From Papaver somniferum (taxonomy: Eukaryota > Streptophyta > Magnoliopsida > Ranunculales > Papaveraceae), in the NCBI RefSeq assembly GCF_003573695.1, contig NC_039360.1:65659911-65723910 (forward strand): a stretch of DNA of 64,000 nucleotides, read 5' to 3'. The translations under genes and the position numbers were made by a program. The notes under the pieces were generated by a model. That model saw only the letters and a list, made by a program, of their open reading frames with translations. It ran no database searches and was not told the origin of the DNA. Numbering within the stretch: position 1 is the first letter of the stretch; each line of letters opens with the position of its first letter. This document shows, one piece after another, positions 49,762 through 61,089 of this stretch.

Positions 49762-50117
49762 TAGGGGTGCACATACCCTACCCATACCCGCCTACCCTAC
49801 CCTACCCGCCAGTTTTTTAACCGTATCCTATCCTATCCACTATTTGGCGGGTAGGGTGGTGGATAAAGATTTTCTTAACCGCTAGTAAACGGGTAGGGTG
49901 GCGGGTATAGGCCATATCCTACCCACCCTACCTAGGGGTGCACATACCCTACTCATACCCGCCAATCCTACCCTACCCGCCAGTTTTTTAACCGTATCCT
50001 ACGCTATCATTATTTGGCGGGTAGGGTGGCGGGTAAAGATTTTCTTAACCGCCAGTAAACGGGTAGGGTGGCGGGTATAGGCCATATCCTACCCACCCTA
50101 CCCGTTGTGCAGCCCTA
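49762..50117. mobile_element. Dimeric hAT-type MITE
   Basis: Starts TAGGGGTGCACATACCC and ends CCCGTTGTGCAGCCCTA. Perfect 8-bp duplication TAAATAAC at 49754-49761 and 50118-50125, the hAT length. The element is two tandem units of about 171 bp (second unit starts 49933), each rich in GGGTAGGGTGGCGGGTA. The related sequence at 55500 shows the unoccupied site. Confidence 0.88.
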
Positions 50118-50222
50118 TAAATAACTGTTAACAAATGACCGGGTGTAAGAAAGTTACCCTCAAGCTGAGCTCATTGAGATGGGAAGACCAACCAAACACA
50201 TACAACTTACCTTTAACAAGTA

Positions 50223-50533
50223 CTCCCTCCGTTACTTTTTAATAGGCTGGTTTTGTTTTTAGATAAAATTAAGAAAATTAAGAAAACTAATCATTGAAAG
50301 TGATCCTCATGACACTTGTCAATAAAAGAAGTGGAGTGAAATGGTCCCCATGACACTTGTCAACAAAAGAAGTAAAGTGCAATGGTCCACATGACACTTG
50401 TCATCACAAGAAGTTAAGAGAAAAGTGGTCCCAGAAAATTAAAGTAACATTTGACTTTCCCAATTAGGAAACCAGTCTATTTTTTGAAACATTTATTTAT
50501 AGAAACCAGCCTATTAAAAAAAAACGGAGTGAG
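50223..50533. mobile_element. Stowaway-type MITE
   Basis: Starts CTCCCTCCGTTACTTTTTAA and ends TTAAAAAAAAACGGAGTGAG, with TA on both sides (50221-50222, 50534-50535). The interior contains two or three tandem copies of a CATGACACTTGTCANNANAAGAAGT phrase (about 50309, 50350 and 50390). Confidence 0.88.
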
Positions 50534-50535
50534 TA

Positions 50536-50930
50536 ATAACTTAGGACCATAAAGACCCTTAGAGTGAGAACAAGAACCATATAATTCATTTAACCGTGGA
50601 AAATTGGATTAGAGGTAAGAGATAAAAGAATTAATGTCGTCACGCAAAAGTGAGAGAAAGCGATAGAAAATTAGACTTTTTGTCATTTGGAAAACCAACC
50701 TAGTCACCATCACCAAAACCTTGTACCACCATGTAATCCTTGGAGAAAAAGAGACCATGGTCTATAGTACCCTTTACATATCTCAAAATCATTATACTGT
50801 AGTTGCAACTAGATAGACAAACGTTAGCTTATGCATAAACTGACACACTCGGTTAACAGAGTAACTCAATTCAGGTCTAGTCCATGTTAGACATTATAAG
50901 GCCCTTACCAAGGATCAAAACTAAGCTTCA
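50536..50930. other. Intergenic, no feature recognised
   Basis: AT-rich sequence between a MITE and the copia relic. Confidence 0.4.
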
Positions 50931-52474
50931 TTTCCGAGAATAACCTCGTCAGAAGCACTAAGTTTTTGAGATGTTGATGCAGGAGTAGAGAATGGTATTG
51001 CACCAAGCATAATTCTTTTTGTGACAAAATCAAGAGAATATTTAGTTTGACATATAAAAAGGCCCAGATACATCTCTTCCGACCTCATGACCCAGGATAA
51101 CGTGCAGATTACCCAAGTCCTTAATATGAAATTGAGCAGTTAAAGTGTCCAGAAGTTGAGCACATGTATTGAAAAACAGAATTACCAGTTAGAAGACTGT
51201 CGTCCACATATACTAAACAATAGTAATGTACTGGATTGAACATTGCATATGGTGAAATATCATCAACAAAAGACTTGAAGTTCAACGAGTGTAACGTGAA
51301 GCTTATCATATCAAGCTCATACTAATCTGGATGAGAAGGATCCACAAAACCTTGAGGTCAAGTCATGAAGATATCTCTTCTTCCAATTTTTCATGTAGGA
51401 AAACATTCCTCACATAAAGTTGGGTGATCTTCCAGTTAAAATGAACAGTAAAGATAAGCCTAATTGTAATAGGTTTAGAAACTGGACTAAAAATATCACT
51501 ATAATTTAACCCAGCTTGTTGATGAAATTCTTTGGTTATAGGCCTGGATTTGTACATGTCGAATATCTCATCTGTCTTATGTTTAATTAATTTTATAGAC
51601 TGGGATGCAACCTACAATGTCCTGAGAAGAAGTAGGTGCTACCCAAGACCAAGTACTAGAAGAGAGTAAGGCGTTGAACTCATTTATCATTGCTTGTATC
51701 TAATTAGCATTTGTAAAGCAAGTAGAAATAACGGGAATTTCCTTATACAAGTGAGCATCAGGTAATCTAAAAATATCTTTAGAATGAAAATTACCAGATT
51801 TTTCCCCAGTCTTCACTTTGTGCTCATTAGGGGTAGATGTTGGTATGGAAGTAACAGTGGAAGTTTCAGAAGGTTCTGCAATAGTACTATAGTTAGGTAA
51901 AGGTGTGAGGTGGTAGTGATAGTTGGCAATGTAGTGTTTTTACAGGTGAATGACTCTTGTGTATAATAGGATTAGGTTGAGAAATAAGCAAGGAAACAAT
52001 TCTGTCTAGATACAAGATGTCTAGAATCTAGATACATAAACCTTATTTTAGAGCAACCAAAAGGATACACAGAGTTAACTTTACCTGGTAGGAGGCCCAT
52101 TCATGATAAATTTGGCAGTTAAGAGTGATCCAACCCAGAAATATTTTGGAAATTTTTCCTGAATAAAAAAAGACATACAAATATCGAATACATATGTATG
52201 CTTACCCCAGCCACACCTTTTTGTTCAGATGTGTGTGGAAAAGTAATAATACCATGTGTGGTAAACTCGAATTCAAACTCACATAACCAGAAAACATATT
52301 AAGATTTCTATCTCTTCTCTCCTAAAACTCCCAGGAAGAAAAGGAAAAAAAAAAACTACCTATATTTTATCGTTCAAACTCCTTGATTTTCTCGGATTTG
52401 ATTTGATTTTTCAAATCTTCTGGGAAAATCAAGGTTATTTATCTTAGATTTATGCAAATATCCAATAAAAGGTT

Positions 52475-52780
52475 ATTTATCTTAGTTTTATCTTATTTTG
52501 TTCCAACAATTTCTATGGAAGCATATAACATATATGATGTTGATGATCAAGAATCTGAAGATCAAAAATCACAATGGTTCAAAATCATAACCATTAGAAA
52601 GATATAAAATCATTGGGATGGAAAATAGTAGAATACATGGTTTTCTTGTTAAATTTTGAAATTTGTAATGTTTGTACTAGTTGTTTCTTTCTATTTGTTT
52701 CTGATGTAATTGATCATGTAACCAAAATTTCATATCAATGAAATTATCAAGCACTACCTTTTTCCTTCAAAAAAAAAGGT
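52475..52780 (+). mobile_element. LINE 3' end insertion with poly(A)
   Basis: The block ends TTTTTCCTTCAAAAAAAAA (about 52759-52778), a poly(A) tail, preceded by a UTR-like stretch with TTTGTTTCTGATGTAATTGATC. It interrupts the copia integrase frame (RTDGGGEF resumes after it). AAAAGGTTAT before 52475 and AAAAAGGTTAT after the tail may be the target-site duplication. The left boundary is uncertain. Confidence 0.45.
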
Positions 52781-53112
52781 TATAAAACTGGGAGATTCAT
52801 GAATTCACCACCACCATCAGTTCTTATTGTAGTAATTTTAAAGCACGATGCACTCTCAATTTGAGCTTTGAAGTTAAAGAAGACGACTTAAAATCAAATT
52901 TAACATGTTATAGTAAAAGCCAGTGGAGCTTTATAAAACCATGAATGATGTTTGCATAATAGAGATAACCACCATTAGAAGTAACAAGAGAAGAACCCCA
53001 AAGATATATATGCAGAAGCTCTAATGGTCTGGTAATACAACCAGAAGATAAAGGAAAAGGATATTTATGTGATCTTCCTAATTGACTTCCCTCGGAGAAT
53101 AAAGGATTTTTA

Positions 53113-54069
53113 GAGTCCTGTTAATAGGAGGGAAGGAATGAATTCGAGGAGGGAAAGATTATGAGGAGGGAATTAAAATTTGAGGGGAGGGATTGACCCT
53201 TCAAAAAATTGTCAAAAAGTCAATAATATCCTTAAGCTGTAATTTTTCAAGGTTACAGTAGGTTGGCGATCTTCGTTCCTATATTTTGATATCTGCTATG
53301 TATAAAATTATACCGTCTGCAACAACACAATCTCCTGGTGTTAACTTGTGAGTTCGCAAATTTATTTTTATGAAAAAAATGATGTTCATATCCATGACAT
53401 GGATGCAGTTAAATACTGTTATCCACGAAACACCAAGTTTCAAGTACTGTGTGCGCACGCGAAGGCCAATCTCTGAAGTAACTAACCAAATCATCTGATT
53501 TTCTCAAAAATAAACTACACTATTTGAAAAAGTGGCCCGTGTTCTACATTAACTTGGATAATAATATTAGTAAATACATGGGAGAAGCATGATTAGGAGA
53601 TAATGTATCAGAATTCCTAAAAAACATATAGCTACCATTTTATGGAGATTCATAACTTATTTTTGATTCATATCTTCACGATCAGGATAAAAAAAATTCT
53701 CCAATTGGGTGGATACATTCACCAGGTGCGTGACCTAGTCGTCGTCAAATGAAATTCTGTTTTATCTTTATCAAAGAGTACACAATCTTCCTAACCCTGG
53801 TAGTCGTACTCCATGATCTCTAATAGTAACCACACTTATAACTAGTTGTTCGATATTTGATCAATCGCTTTTATGAAAAACTAGGATTTTGTGGAGGAAG
53901 AAGGTGTGCAACGATGGAGTCTTGGGAGTGATTAGGATCGACTTTAATAAGGGTGAGGTTGGTATTCCCTAAATATTTAGAATACCTAATATTGACCAAA
54001 TATTGACCTGAGTTTTGCTGATTTCCTTCCCTCCTCAAATCCATTCCTTCCCTCCTGATAACAACACTC
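53113..54069. mobile_element. hAT-like non-autonomous element, 957 bp
   Basis: Ends are GAGTCCTGTTAATAGGAGGG (left) and, on minus, GAGTGTTGTTATCAGGAGGG (right). Perfect 8-bp duplication GATTTTTA at 53105-53112 and 54070-54077. Subterminal GAGGAGGGAAAGATTATGAGG matches the relative at 25880-25971. No transposase. Confidence 0.88.
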
Positions 54070-55259
54070 GATTTTTATTACATTATTTATGAGGAAAAGA
54101 GTTATATACCTTCGAAGAGTTTAAAAAACATGGATGAGTTAATATGTTGTGTTATACCGATATCGTAATTTTAATAATATGAAAGAAAAAAAAAATGAAG
54201 GTTGGTGTTGAAGCTAATTGGATAAAGGCCATCATAATGTGGTCCATGTAAAAGAATTTTCCCAGTACGAAGATCTTACACGGCATAACCAAGAAAAAAG
54301 GAAGAAAATAAAAAGGTTAGAGTACAATCATTGTTTGATGTGAACTTATGAACTAATGGAAGGTTTGTGGATGCCTTAGGGACATAAATTATATTCAGAA
54401 TAGTAAACTCCTTTTATAGAAGTATGCATATCAGAATTTCCAACATGAGAAATTAACATACTTTCATCGTTGATAGTTTGAATGTAATCATAACCATCAT
54501 AAGAAGTATGTATAGTCCTCGACAATATAAACATCAGAAAAGATATGTTGATTTGTCCCATTATCATCATACTAAATATTTTTTTTTCAAGCATCACTTA
54601 CAAATTATGTGATGTATTTTTACTTTGTTAAGAAAAGTTGAGCCTATTTTTTCATTTGTGAGAAAAATGCCATAATCTATTACAAATCTAATATTTAGGC
54701 TTGCCATCAGTCAAATAAGTTGGAGGAGGTACAAATGTAAGAGTAGTACTACCATATCTTGGCATAATGAACGTATAACCACCTCTAAATTTCGGATTGA
54801 ACGAATTATTTCCTTTATAGTTAAGACTTCATAAATTATTGGATTTGGCATTCTATAATTATGAACAGATAATGAACTGTATAACTGAGAGGGAAAGACC
54901 TTACTCTCATACTGAGAAGCAACGAAACGAAAGCTAGATGAAGTGATAATTTCTTCACCCGAAAACAGATTATATAATTCAAAGTTTGTCACTGTTATAT
55001 TCCTAATGCGAATTGATATATCAAATGAGTCGTAAGCAGAAGACAAACTAGAATAATTATAGTTGATATATGTTGGATCAATAACATTATTGGTTTGGTT
55101 TGGTCAGGAAGTGTACTAAAACTCCACGTTTTGTAAACTTGTCAAGGTACCCAGTAATTCAAAATTTTATAAAAAAAAATTGAAACTAACGATTTACAAG
55201 TAAATAGTTATCCTCTTTAAGATTGAAAATAGTAAATTTCTCAAAGAAAATAGTTCAAG

Positions 55260-55600
55260 ACTTAAAGAAATTGTGAGATTGAAATGAATTAAAGAACAAA
55301 TAATCAAAAAATTCAAGAAACCATGTGAGAAATCAAGATAAGAGAAGAATCTCCATTAATGGAGTGGACTATATCTAGGCTTTCCCTCCGATGCTAAGAT
55401 AATATATAAAACTAGAAAGAATATTTTAGAAAAAATTCTTACAAGTGGAAATAGAAAGCCGACATGTATTACACCTGAAAAATAATAGACACAACTCTAC
55501 TGGCCGCTAGGAAAAAAACAACACGTGTAAATAATGTTTACAAATAATATACAAGGTATAAAAACAGTGTAAAAAAGTTACCCATGGATTATTACATTTT
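55260..55600 (-). pseudogene. Relic of a second receptor-kinase promoter/5' region
   Basis: This region aligns with 49560-50165, the receptor-kinase upstream region. Shared phrases are ATTTTAGAAAANATTCT, CTACTGNCCNCT, AACACGTGTAAATAA, and a GTGTAA(G/A)AAAGTTACCC end. A minus ATG (about 55357) starts MEILLLS, then a stop, where the kinase gene should have its signal peptide. The body of this gene copy is absent: copia sequence begins at 55110. Confidence 0.6.
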
Positions 55601-56120
55601 AGATTACTAATATCCAACCATGTACGGGTTCATTTAGTATAATGTTTTTTCCCCTTCAAAACCACGTTTGTTATAATTTAGTAATCCTCTTAAGCTAGGG
55701 AGAGCATAAGTTCACATGATTATTTTTTTTTCTTTTTTGAAGCATGGTTAATCTCATACTATCTCATGAATTAGGCACCAATTTCTTATAAAACCCAAAT
55801 GATAATGAATTCGAAGTTAATATTCCGGTAATTTGTTCTTCTTGATTCTTACGAAAAAGGAATACAATCCGAAATTTATAACCCCATCATCTACCATTCT
55901 GAAAACCAGTTATAAAAAATTAACGATCAAAATAAGATTGATAGATAGTGAGGTTTGATATTTTGAAGAAAAAAAAAATTGGTAGGAATATAAGGCTTTG
56001 TAAGAGGAACTTACCACACAAAATTAGCTTCAAACTCAGTATCATTTTGGTGATGAAATTATGAGATAATGTGAAAACAACCATGTCGATTAGTGGATCC
56101 TCCCCTTTTAAGTTAGGCAA
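55601..56120. other. Intergenic, no feature recognised
   Basis: AT-rich, no gene or repeat boundary seen. Confidence 0.4.
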
Positions 56121-56124
56121 TTGC

Positions 56125-56345
56125 TATCCCGCAAGACTTTGCGGATCGCTTCCCGCTCAAGCGGCTTCTAAGACGTTGGACTTTTTATGTATTTTTGCAC
56201 TGATTGTTCGCATTCAGTTCAGGACCCACCACGGTCCCAAAGGGTTCAAGGATTCCAGATCTGGGTTTTAGATGTGGAATATATCTAATCTAACGTCTTA
56301 GAAGCCGTTTGAGCGGGAAACCATCCCATAAAGTCGTGTGGGATA
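56125..56345. mobile_element. Inverted-repeat MITE, 54-bp arms
   Basis: The left arm TATCCCGCAAGACTTTGCGG...TCTAAGACGTT (56125-56177) is the inverted complement (about 80%) of the right arm AACGTCTTAGAAGCCG...GTGTGGGATA (56292-56345). Long arms suit a Mutator-like or fold-back MITE. No clear target-site duplication. Confidence 0.65.
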
Positions 56346-56349
56346 ACAC

Positions 56350-57876
56350 TGCTTATTCAGTTATAGGAGGATCAGTTTTGAATCCTTTTATTTACTCATG
56401 AAGCAATAAACTTGCGTCGTGTATATTAGTAGTTTTTGGTTGCAACATTTCTATTGCATTGGCTTTTTGTTGCTCAGATGGTTTTCTCATTGCAACAATC
56501 TGCACTATTCTTTTTTTGCCTTTTTTATTAAAATAAATAAATAAAGTGAGTAAGTAATATAAATAATCAAATAACAATTGCTTCAAAAAAAAAAAATTAG
56601 CAGCATGTGTTGCATTCAGTTCACAATAGTTTTTTTACACTCATCCGGGAAAAATCTTACGTTTTTATGTGATATTCTTTTACGAACGTAGTCTGATTTA
56701 GACTGTATCCCGGTTTACATTTTCTAACCAATCAATTGTGGTTCTTACGCGCACTATTTCCTACCTAATATTTCTAGATAAAGGATTGTATTTTAACAAA
56801 TAAATATCAATTAGTATGAGCGTCGGTTGTAACAAGATTGCTGATGAGGGGTATAAGTTTACTTGGGGTGTACCAAATTCTATATAAGACAAAACTTTGT
56901 TATACCTTTGAAATGGTACACCCCTAAGAAAACCGGTACCCTTATTAGCAGCCATGGGTTCTAAGGTTGAGTGTAGTGGAGGAGGTAAGGGGGTACTTAT
57001 ACAGTCGCGCCACGTCAGGTAGGAGGGAGGTCTTAGTCTAATGGCGAGAGAGGTGATTAGGATATATGCGAGGATGTAATCATTGTCCAAGTGAGGAAAC
57101 AGTCCTTTCCTGTCAGAAAACTGAAAAGCGAAGAAGACATCCTCGCTTTACTGGTCGATGGCCGTTGAAGACAATCCTCGCCTATTTAATACACAGAAAC
57201 CCAACTTCGGTTTCTCCTTCTCCATTCTACTATTTTTTTTCTTCCATTTTTTCTTTCCTATTACACCACTAAAGAAAACTTAATCCTAAAACACTAAACT
57301 AAACGTGTGATCAATTGAAGCTTATTGATATGTTCATGAATCCGGTAAAGGGGTTTTGTTGTAGATGCAATTTTCATGAGGATACCGTAGCTTATTGATT
57401 TGATTTAGAATACTAACTAAAAGAGGTATGTTTTGGAATCAAAAACCTTGTAATAAGTTTATTGTTAATTGATTATTGGTTGGTTTTTGCTTACAATTAC
57501 ATGATGAAGGTTGATTGATGTATGTTGTAATAGTATTTTGTGTTGTTAGGGTTGATTGATGATAAATTTGATTTGATTTGGTATAGTTGTTGGGGTTCAA
57601 TGGAGAAACATATAGAATTGTCTTTTTTTTTTTTTTTAATTTTCAATTTAGATTTAGATGAAACTTGATAATTCTCTATGCATATAAATTGTCACTGATT
57701 TTTATATTTTTTGGTATTTATCTCATGTTTAAGTTTACAAATTATATTTAAGGGTCCATTGATGAAACATAGAGAGTTTGGGTTATTTTTTAAAATTTTC
57801 AATTTAGGTGGAAACTTTATAATCATAAAGAAGCATGGGAGTAACATTTTGGTGGTTCTTTTAATTGTAGTGCGTT
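56350..57876. other. Intergenic and presumed 5' region of PMD copy 1
   Basis: No gene seen. CTATTTAATACACAG at about 57181 could be a TATA element for the PMD gene starting at 57877, with a pyrimidine-rich stretch (TTTTTTTTCTTCCATTTTTTC) downstream. The region also holds GTTGATTGATG repeated at about 57510 and 57550. Confidence 0.35.
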
Positions 57877-59217
57877 ATGGCTATGACGGCGACTGATATT
57901 TTGTCTAGGAAGGGTGATGTAGAACATAGAAGTAAAGACAATTTAAAATCTGATAGGAAGTTGCAATTTAAAACAAGTTGGGCTCAAGTGAAGAAATATT
58001 GTGACATAGTGGTGACAAATAATCTGCAATCCTTGAATGTGTTACAAAACTGCGGTTTTTCTTCGGTATTTGAATTTGATTTCTCTTATTCCAACTATAA
58101 ATTAACCGAATCTCTTATGGAGAGATGGTGGAAGAAAAATAGGACATTTCATTTCCCGGAGTTCGAGTTAGGAATAAAACCTTTAGATATTGTAAGACTA
58201 ACGGGTATTCTAATAGGTGGTGTTCGTGTGATGCCAAATCTACCTGTTGGGTTGAAGAATAGAGATTACGCAGGATATGATAACACGTATTTTACTGGTG
58301 TGAAGGAAACCGGGATGCAAAAGCAGCCGCAGAGCAAGCAGCGCTAGAAGGTCGTCCACATGATAAAGTCGGTGTATGGGAATCGCAGGCATGCTCCATT
58401 CCATTGAGCTTTCTTTCAAACTAGATTACTAGTAGAGAAACATAGACAACAAGGGTGTATGAGAAGAATTGACTAAAATGTTTTCATTGTGGTGTATTGG
58501 TAGATTTTTGATAGGAAACACAACGACAATAGTAAATAAGGGATGGTTAGTATTGTTGAAAAATTTGCATAATTTCAGCCAATATGATTGGGGTAGTGCC
58601 GCATTAAGAAATCTATATGATTGTCTTGATAAATGGACCTCTACCAAGCGTAATGAAATGGGTGGGATGTGGGATATTCTGGAATATTGGTACTACTTTT
58701 ATTTCCGCAATTGTTAACCACTTTTGAGAATAGATGAAACTATCATCAATAATCAGTGCCTCTATCCCGCAATTTTATTATTTAGGAAGGAAAATCGAAC
58801 GGGTCGAAGTCAAGTCGGTAACTATAAGCACTCACTTGGTACACCCCGCGAACAGCTTGACATGAGAACCAAAGAAGCCGTTATATTGCAACCTTAGAGA
58901 GATGATCAATACAGTGGTATTCAAGAGGTTGTGGCTGCAAAAGAAATATCAAAGACTAGAGTTGTATTTTACGGCTGCAAGGGTGAGGGGTTGAGTATGG
59001 ATCTTGGTGAGATATGTGTGCGAAAGATTACAGGTGAAATAGTTATCTCATGTGATCCCCTCGTGTTGGAGTTAGTCCAGCCGATCGTAGTTGAATTCTT
59101 ACACCAAAACCATGATGTTATTGGTTTAGGTAATAGTGTATGTCGCTGCCGACCCAGACGTCCACCTCCAGGCATGATGTCTCAGTCATACGACGTTGAT
59201 CCTGACGACCATCAGTG
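57877..59217 (+). pseudogene. Plant mobile domain (PMD, MAIN-like) gene, copy 1, intronless
   Basis: The first frame (57877-58347, 156 aa) has the PMD start: SLNVLQNCGFSSVFEF, SLMERWWKKNRTFHFPEFELG, IKPLDIVRLTGILIGG. A frame change near 58310 and stops follow. A second frame (about 58450-58717) has FSLWCIGRFLIGNTTTIVNKGW, YDWGSAALRNLYDCLDKW and DILEYWYYFYFR, and a third stretch (58860-59217) continues to a Pro-rich end. PMD proteins occur in plant transposons and in MAIN/MAIL1 genes that act in silencing and genome stability; this copy looks transposon-derived and dead. The two intron sites seen in copy 2 (after FEIG and after IIE) are uninterrupted here. Confidence 0.75.
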
Positions 59218-60060
59218 ACTCGACTACATGTAGTAGACTGACGTTTCCCTATGTACATAAATGGGGATCTTACAACTTTGGACGTGCCCAAGCCTACATC
59301 TTATCTCTATACTTTTGATCATATTACCGTTGAAGGGGTAAGTACTTTACATTTTTTACTTGGTCTTTGTGTACTAGTATTTGTTGTGAAATGCAGTGGC
59401 ATTTGGCTAATTGTTTTTTTTTTCCTTTTTAGGAGGAGTTGTTGAACTTATGTTTCCACAACACATGTTTATCAATGAATCTAAAAGAGTTGTTCGGAGC
59501 GATCCAGAAAGTACTATTTTCATGGGAGCTCTACTTCTTCAGGTTTGACCACGGGCGGGACACCCAGTAGTAATTTTTCACCATAATTCCAAGAAGAACA
59601 CACTACACGACACGTATAGGAAACAGGGAGGTGTTGCGGCGACTCCACTTGGCGATCCCCAATCTTCAGGTACTATCATGTATAATCGTGAAGAATGTTA
59701 CCTGCCAGTTCAACCAGTGGAAGACCCCTATGCAAGTGTATATCAAGGAAATATAGATATGGGTTTGGGCACTCAGTTAGATTATTCGATGTGTGTGGAT
59801 CTTAACATTGGTCTTTCGATGCAATATGAAGGCACTTTTGATGGTGTTGTGGATACCCCACCGGAGTTATGAGGCTCAAATGTCAAAATAGTTTTAGATG
59901 AAAATGCATATCTGTGTTTGATATCCATTATAAAGGAAGCGTTGAACAAAAAAAGAAGAAAAGACATATCTCAAATGACAACTCAAGGAAGCGTTGAAAA
60001 AAATAAAATAAAGTTGGTTGTGTTAGAAATTCAATAAAGGGTGTCTGCCTTAATATATAA
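59218..60060 (+). pseudogene. Possible C-terminal relic of PMD copy 1
   Basis: Short frames only, for example MYNREECYLPVQPVEDPY... at 59678-59872, ending PPEL. Low-complexity composition like the C-terminal tail of copy 2. ATCTGTGTTTGATAT at 59909 recurs in the hairpin loop at 60209. Confidence 0.35.
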
Positions 60061-60096
60061 AATATTGTTATGGATAACATGCAAACATTATCAAGG

Positions 60097-60350
60097 AAGA
60101 AGGAAACAAAACGTAAAAGACTAGACGATGCAAGGTTTGAAGAAAATAGTGATGCAATGTCCCCCACCACAAGTTGCATTGACAAGATCCCACTTATACA
60201 AAAATGCCTATCTGTGTTTGATATTGACAAGATGTCTATGGATATTTTTGTATAAGTGAAATATTGTCATACAACTTTTGGTGGGGGCATTGCATCACCA
60301 CTTTCTTCAAATCATGCATCGTCTAGTCTTTTCCGTTTTGTTTCCTTCTT
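60097..60350. repeat. Near-perfect inverted repeat (254 bp hairpin)
   Basis: The left arm begins AAGAAGGAAACAAAACG (60097) and the right arm ends CGTTTTGTTTCCTTCTT-like (60334-60350). The arms, about 110 bp each, pair almost throughout (AAAAGACTAGACGATGCA with TGCATCGTCTAGTCTTTT; GCAATGTCCCCCACCA with TGGTGGGGGCATTGC; CACTTATACAAAAAT with ATTTTTGTATAAGTG) around a loop of about 35 bp. The plus strand across the left arm is open (KKETKRKRLDDARFEEN...). So an inverted duplication of a coding fragment. Confidence 0.85.
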
Positions 60351-60504
60351 ACTTTAGAAAAGCGAGAATCGTTTCCTCGTTTTTTCTTTTTTTCTGGCCC
60401 ATTTCAAAATCCCTCCCACGCTGCCTACTTTCGAGGAGAGAGAATGAGGCTTTTTTATTTGTTTTTAGAGAACAAGTTCTCCACTAGACTCATCCTATGA
60501 GTAA

Positions 60505-60770
60505 GAGCAGTTCCTATGGCAATGGCCAAACACAAAAATTTGTTGAGCCACGTGGATGGTCAAACAGGATTCTCCACTATGGAAAAGCGTAGGGAGTTGG
60601 AGTAATAGGCGCTCGTTCGAGAGGCTGACGCCGGAGTCAGCACTCAAAACGCGGGAGTTGGAAAGCCAGACGCGGGCGATCGGATCGGTGACTCGGGCGC
60701 TCGGCTCAGTGACGCTGGCGTTAGGAACAAAGTCTCCAACGGTCGGATTCCTAACGCCCATATTTCAAAT
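60505..60770 (+). mobile_element. PIF/Harbinger-like left end with GC-rich subterminal repeats
   Basis: GAGCAGTTCCTATGGCAATGG starts at 60505 right after a TAA (60502-60504), as in Harbinger-type elements with 3-bp TWA duplications. A GC-rich stretch follows with diverged repeats of ACGCGGGCGATCGG/ACTCGGGCGCTCGG/ACGCTGGCGTTAGG, common near Harbinger ends. The right end is not in the window. The short frames on both strands here are by-products of the repeats. Confidence 0.5.
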
Positions 60771-60782
60771 GGTCGAATTTTT

Positions 60783-60791
60783 ACCTTATAA
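60783..60791 (+). promoter_or_regulatory. Candidate TATA box of PMD copy 2
   Basis: CCTTATAAATTGG lies just after the subterminal repeats and upstream of the PMD gene. Confidence 0.4.
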
Positions 60792-61089
60792 ATTGGTTGA
60801 ATTGGTTTCATTTCAAGTCACACCACTTCCATTTCCTTCTTCTAAAACTCCTCCAAATTAAAATTTTCTATACGATATAAATCTAGTGAGAAGAGCGGCG
60901 AATAATATAAAGAAAAAAAGAGATCGGCAAAATGAATCGACACCGTTGCCTCAAACAGGTGTAGATTTTACTCAAAATCGAGAAGCAGAGTTTGCTGCGC
61001 CAACTATAGTTGTTGCCTTATTATTAATCTCAGGTCATGTATCAGGGCATTAAGAACGGTCTGAGGGTTATTATACCACGAGAGGTGGA

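Larger units (their letters stand above)
50931..55110 (-). pseudogene. Ty1/copia gag-pol relic
   Basis: In minus order: gag (LSSAYDSFDISIRIRNITV, about 55060-55000), zinc knuckle CQ/ICNRLWHFSHKCKNR-like (54670s), gag-pre-integrase (YDGYDYIQTINDESM..., 54505-54376), integrase (LGRSHKYPFPL, 53080; RTDGGGEF, about 52805; FTTHGII...PHTSEQKGVAG, 52265-52215), then RT (GLNYSDIFSPVSKPITIRLI, 51510; YCLVYVDDSLLTGNS, about 51215; LHVILGHEVGRD, 51090). Many stops and shifts, and the LTRs are not identified. Interrupted by a LINE tail (about 52475-52780) and a hAT-like element (53113-54069). The domain order PR/IN before RT identifies copia. Confidence 0.85.

Noticed and set aside
53279..53494. 71-aa minus frame in the hAT-like element as a captured gene
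   Set aside because: GDCVVADGIILYIAD is suggestive but too short and without splice borders or a recognisable family.
60495..60861. Overlapping 88- and 101-aa frames on both strands
   Set aside because: Both come from the GC-rich subterminal repeats of the Harbinger-like end.
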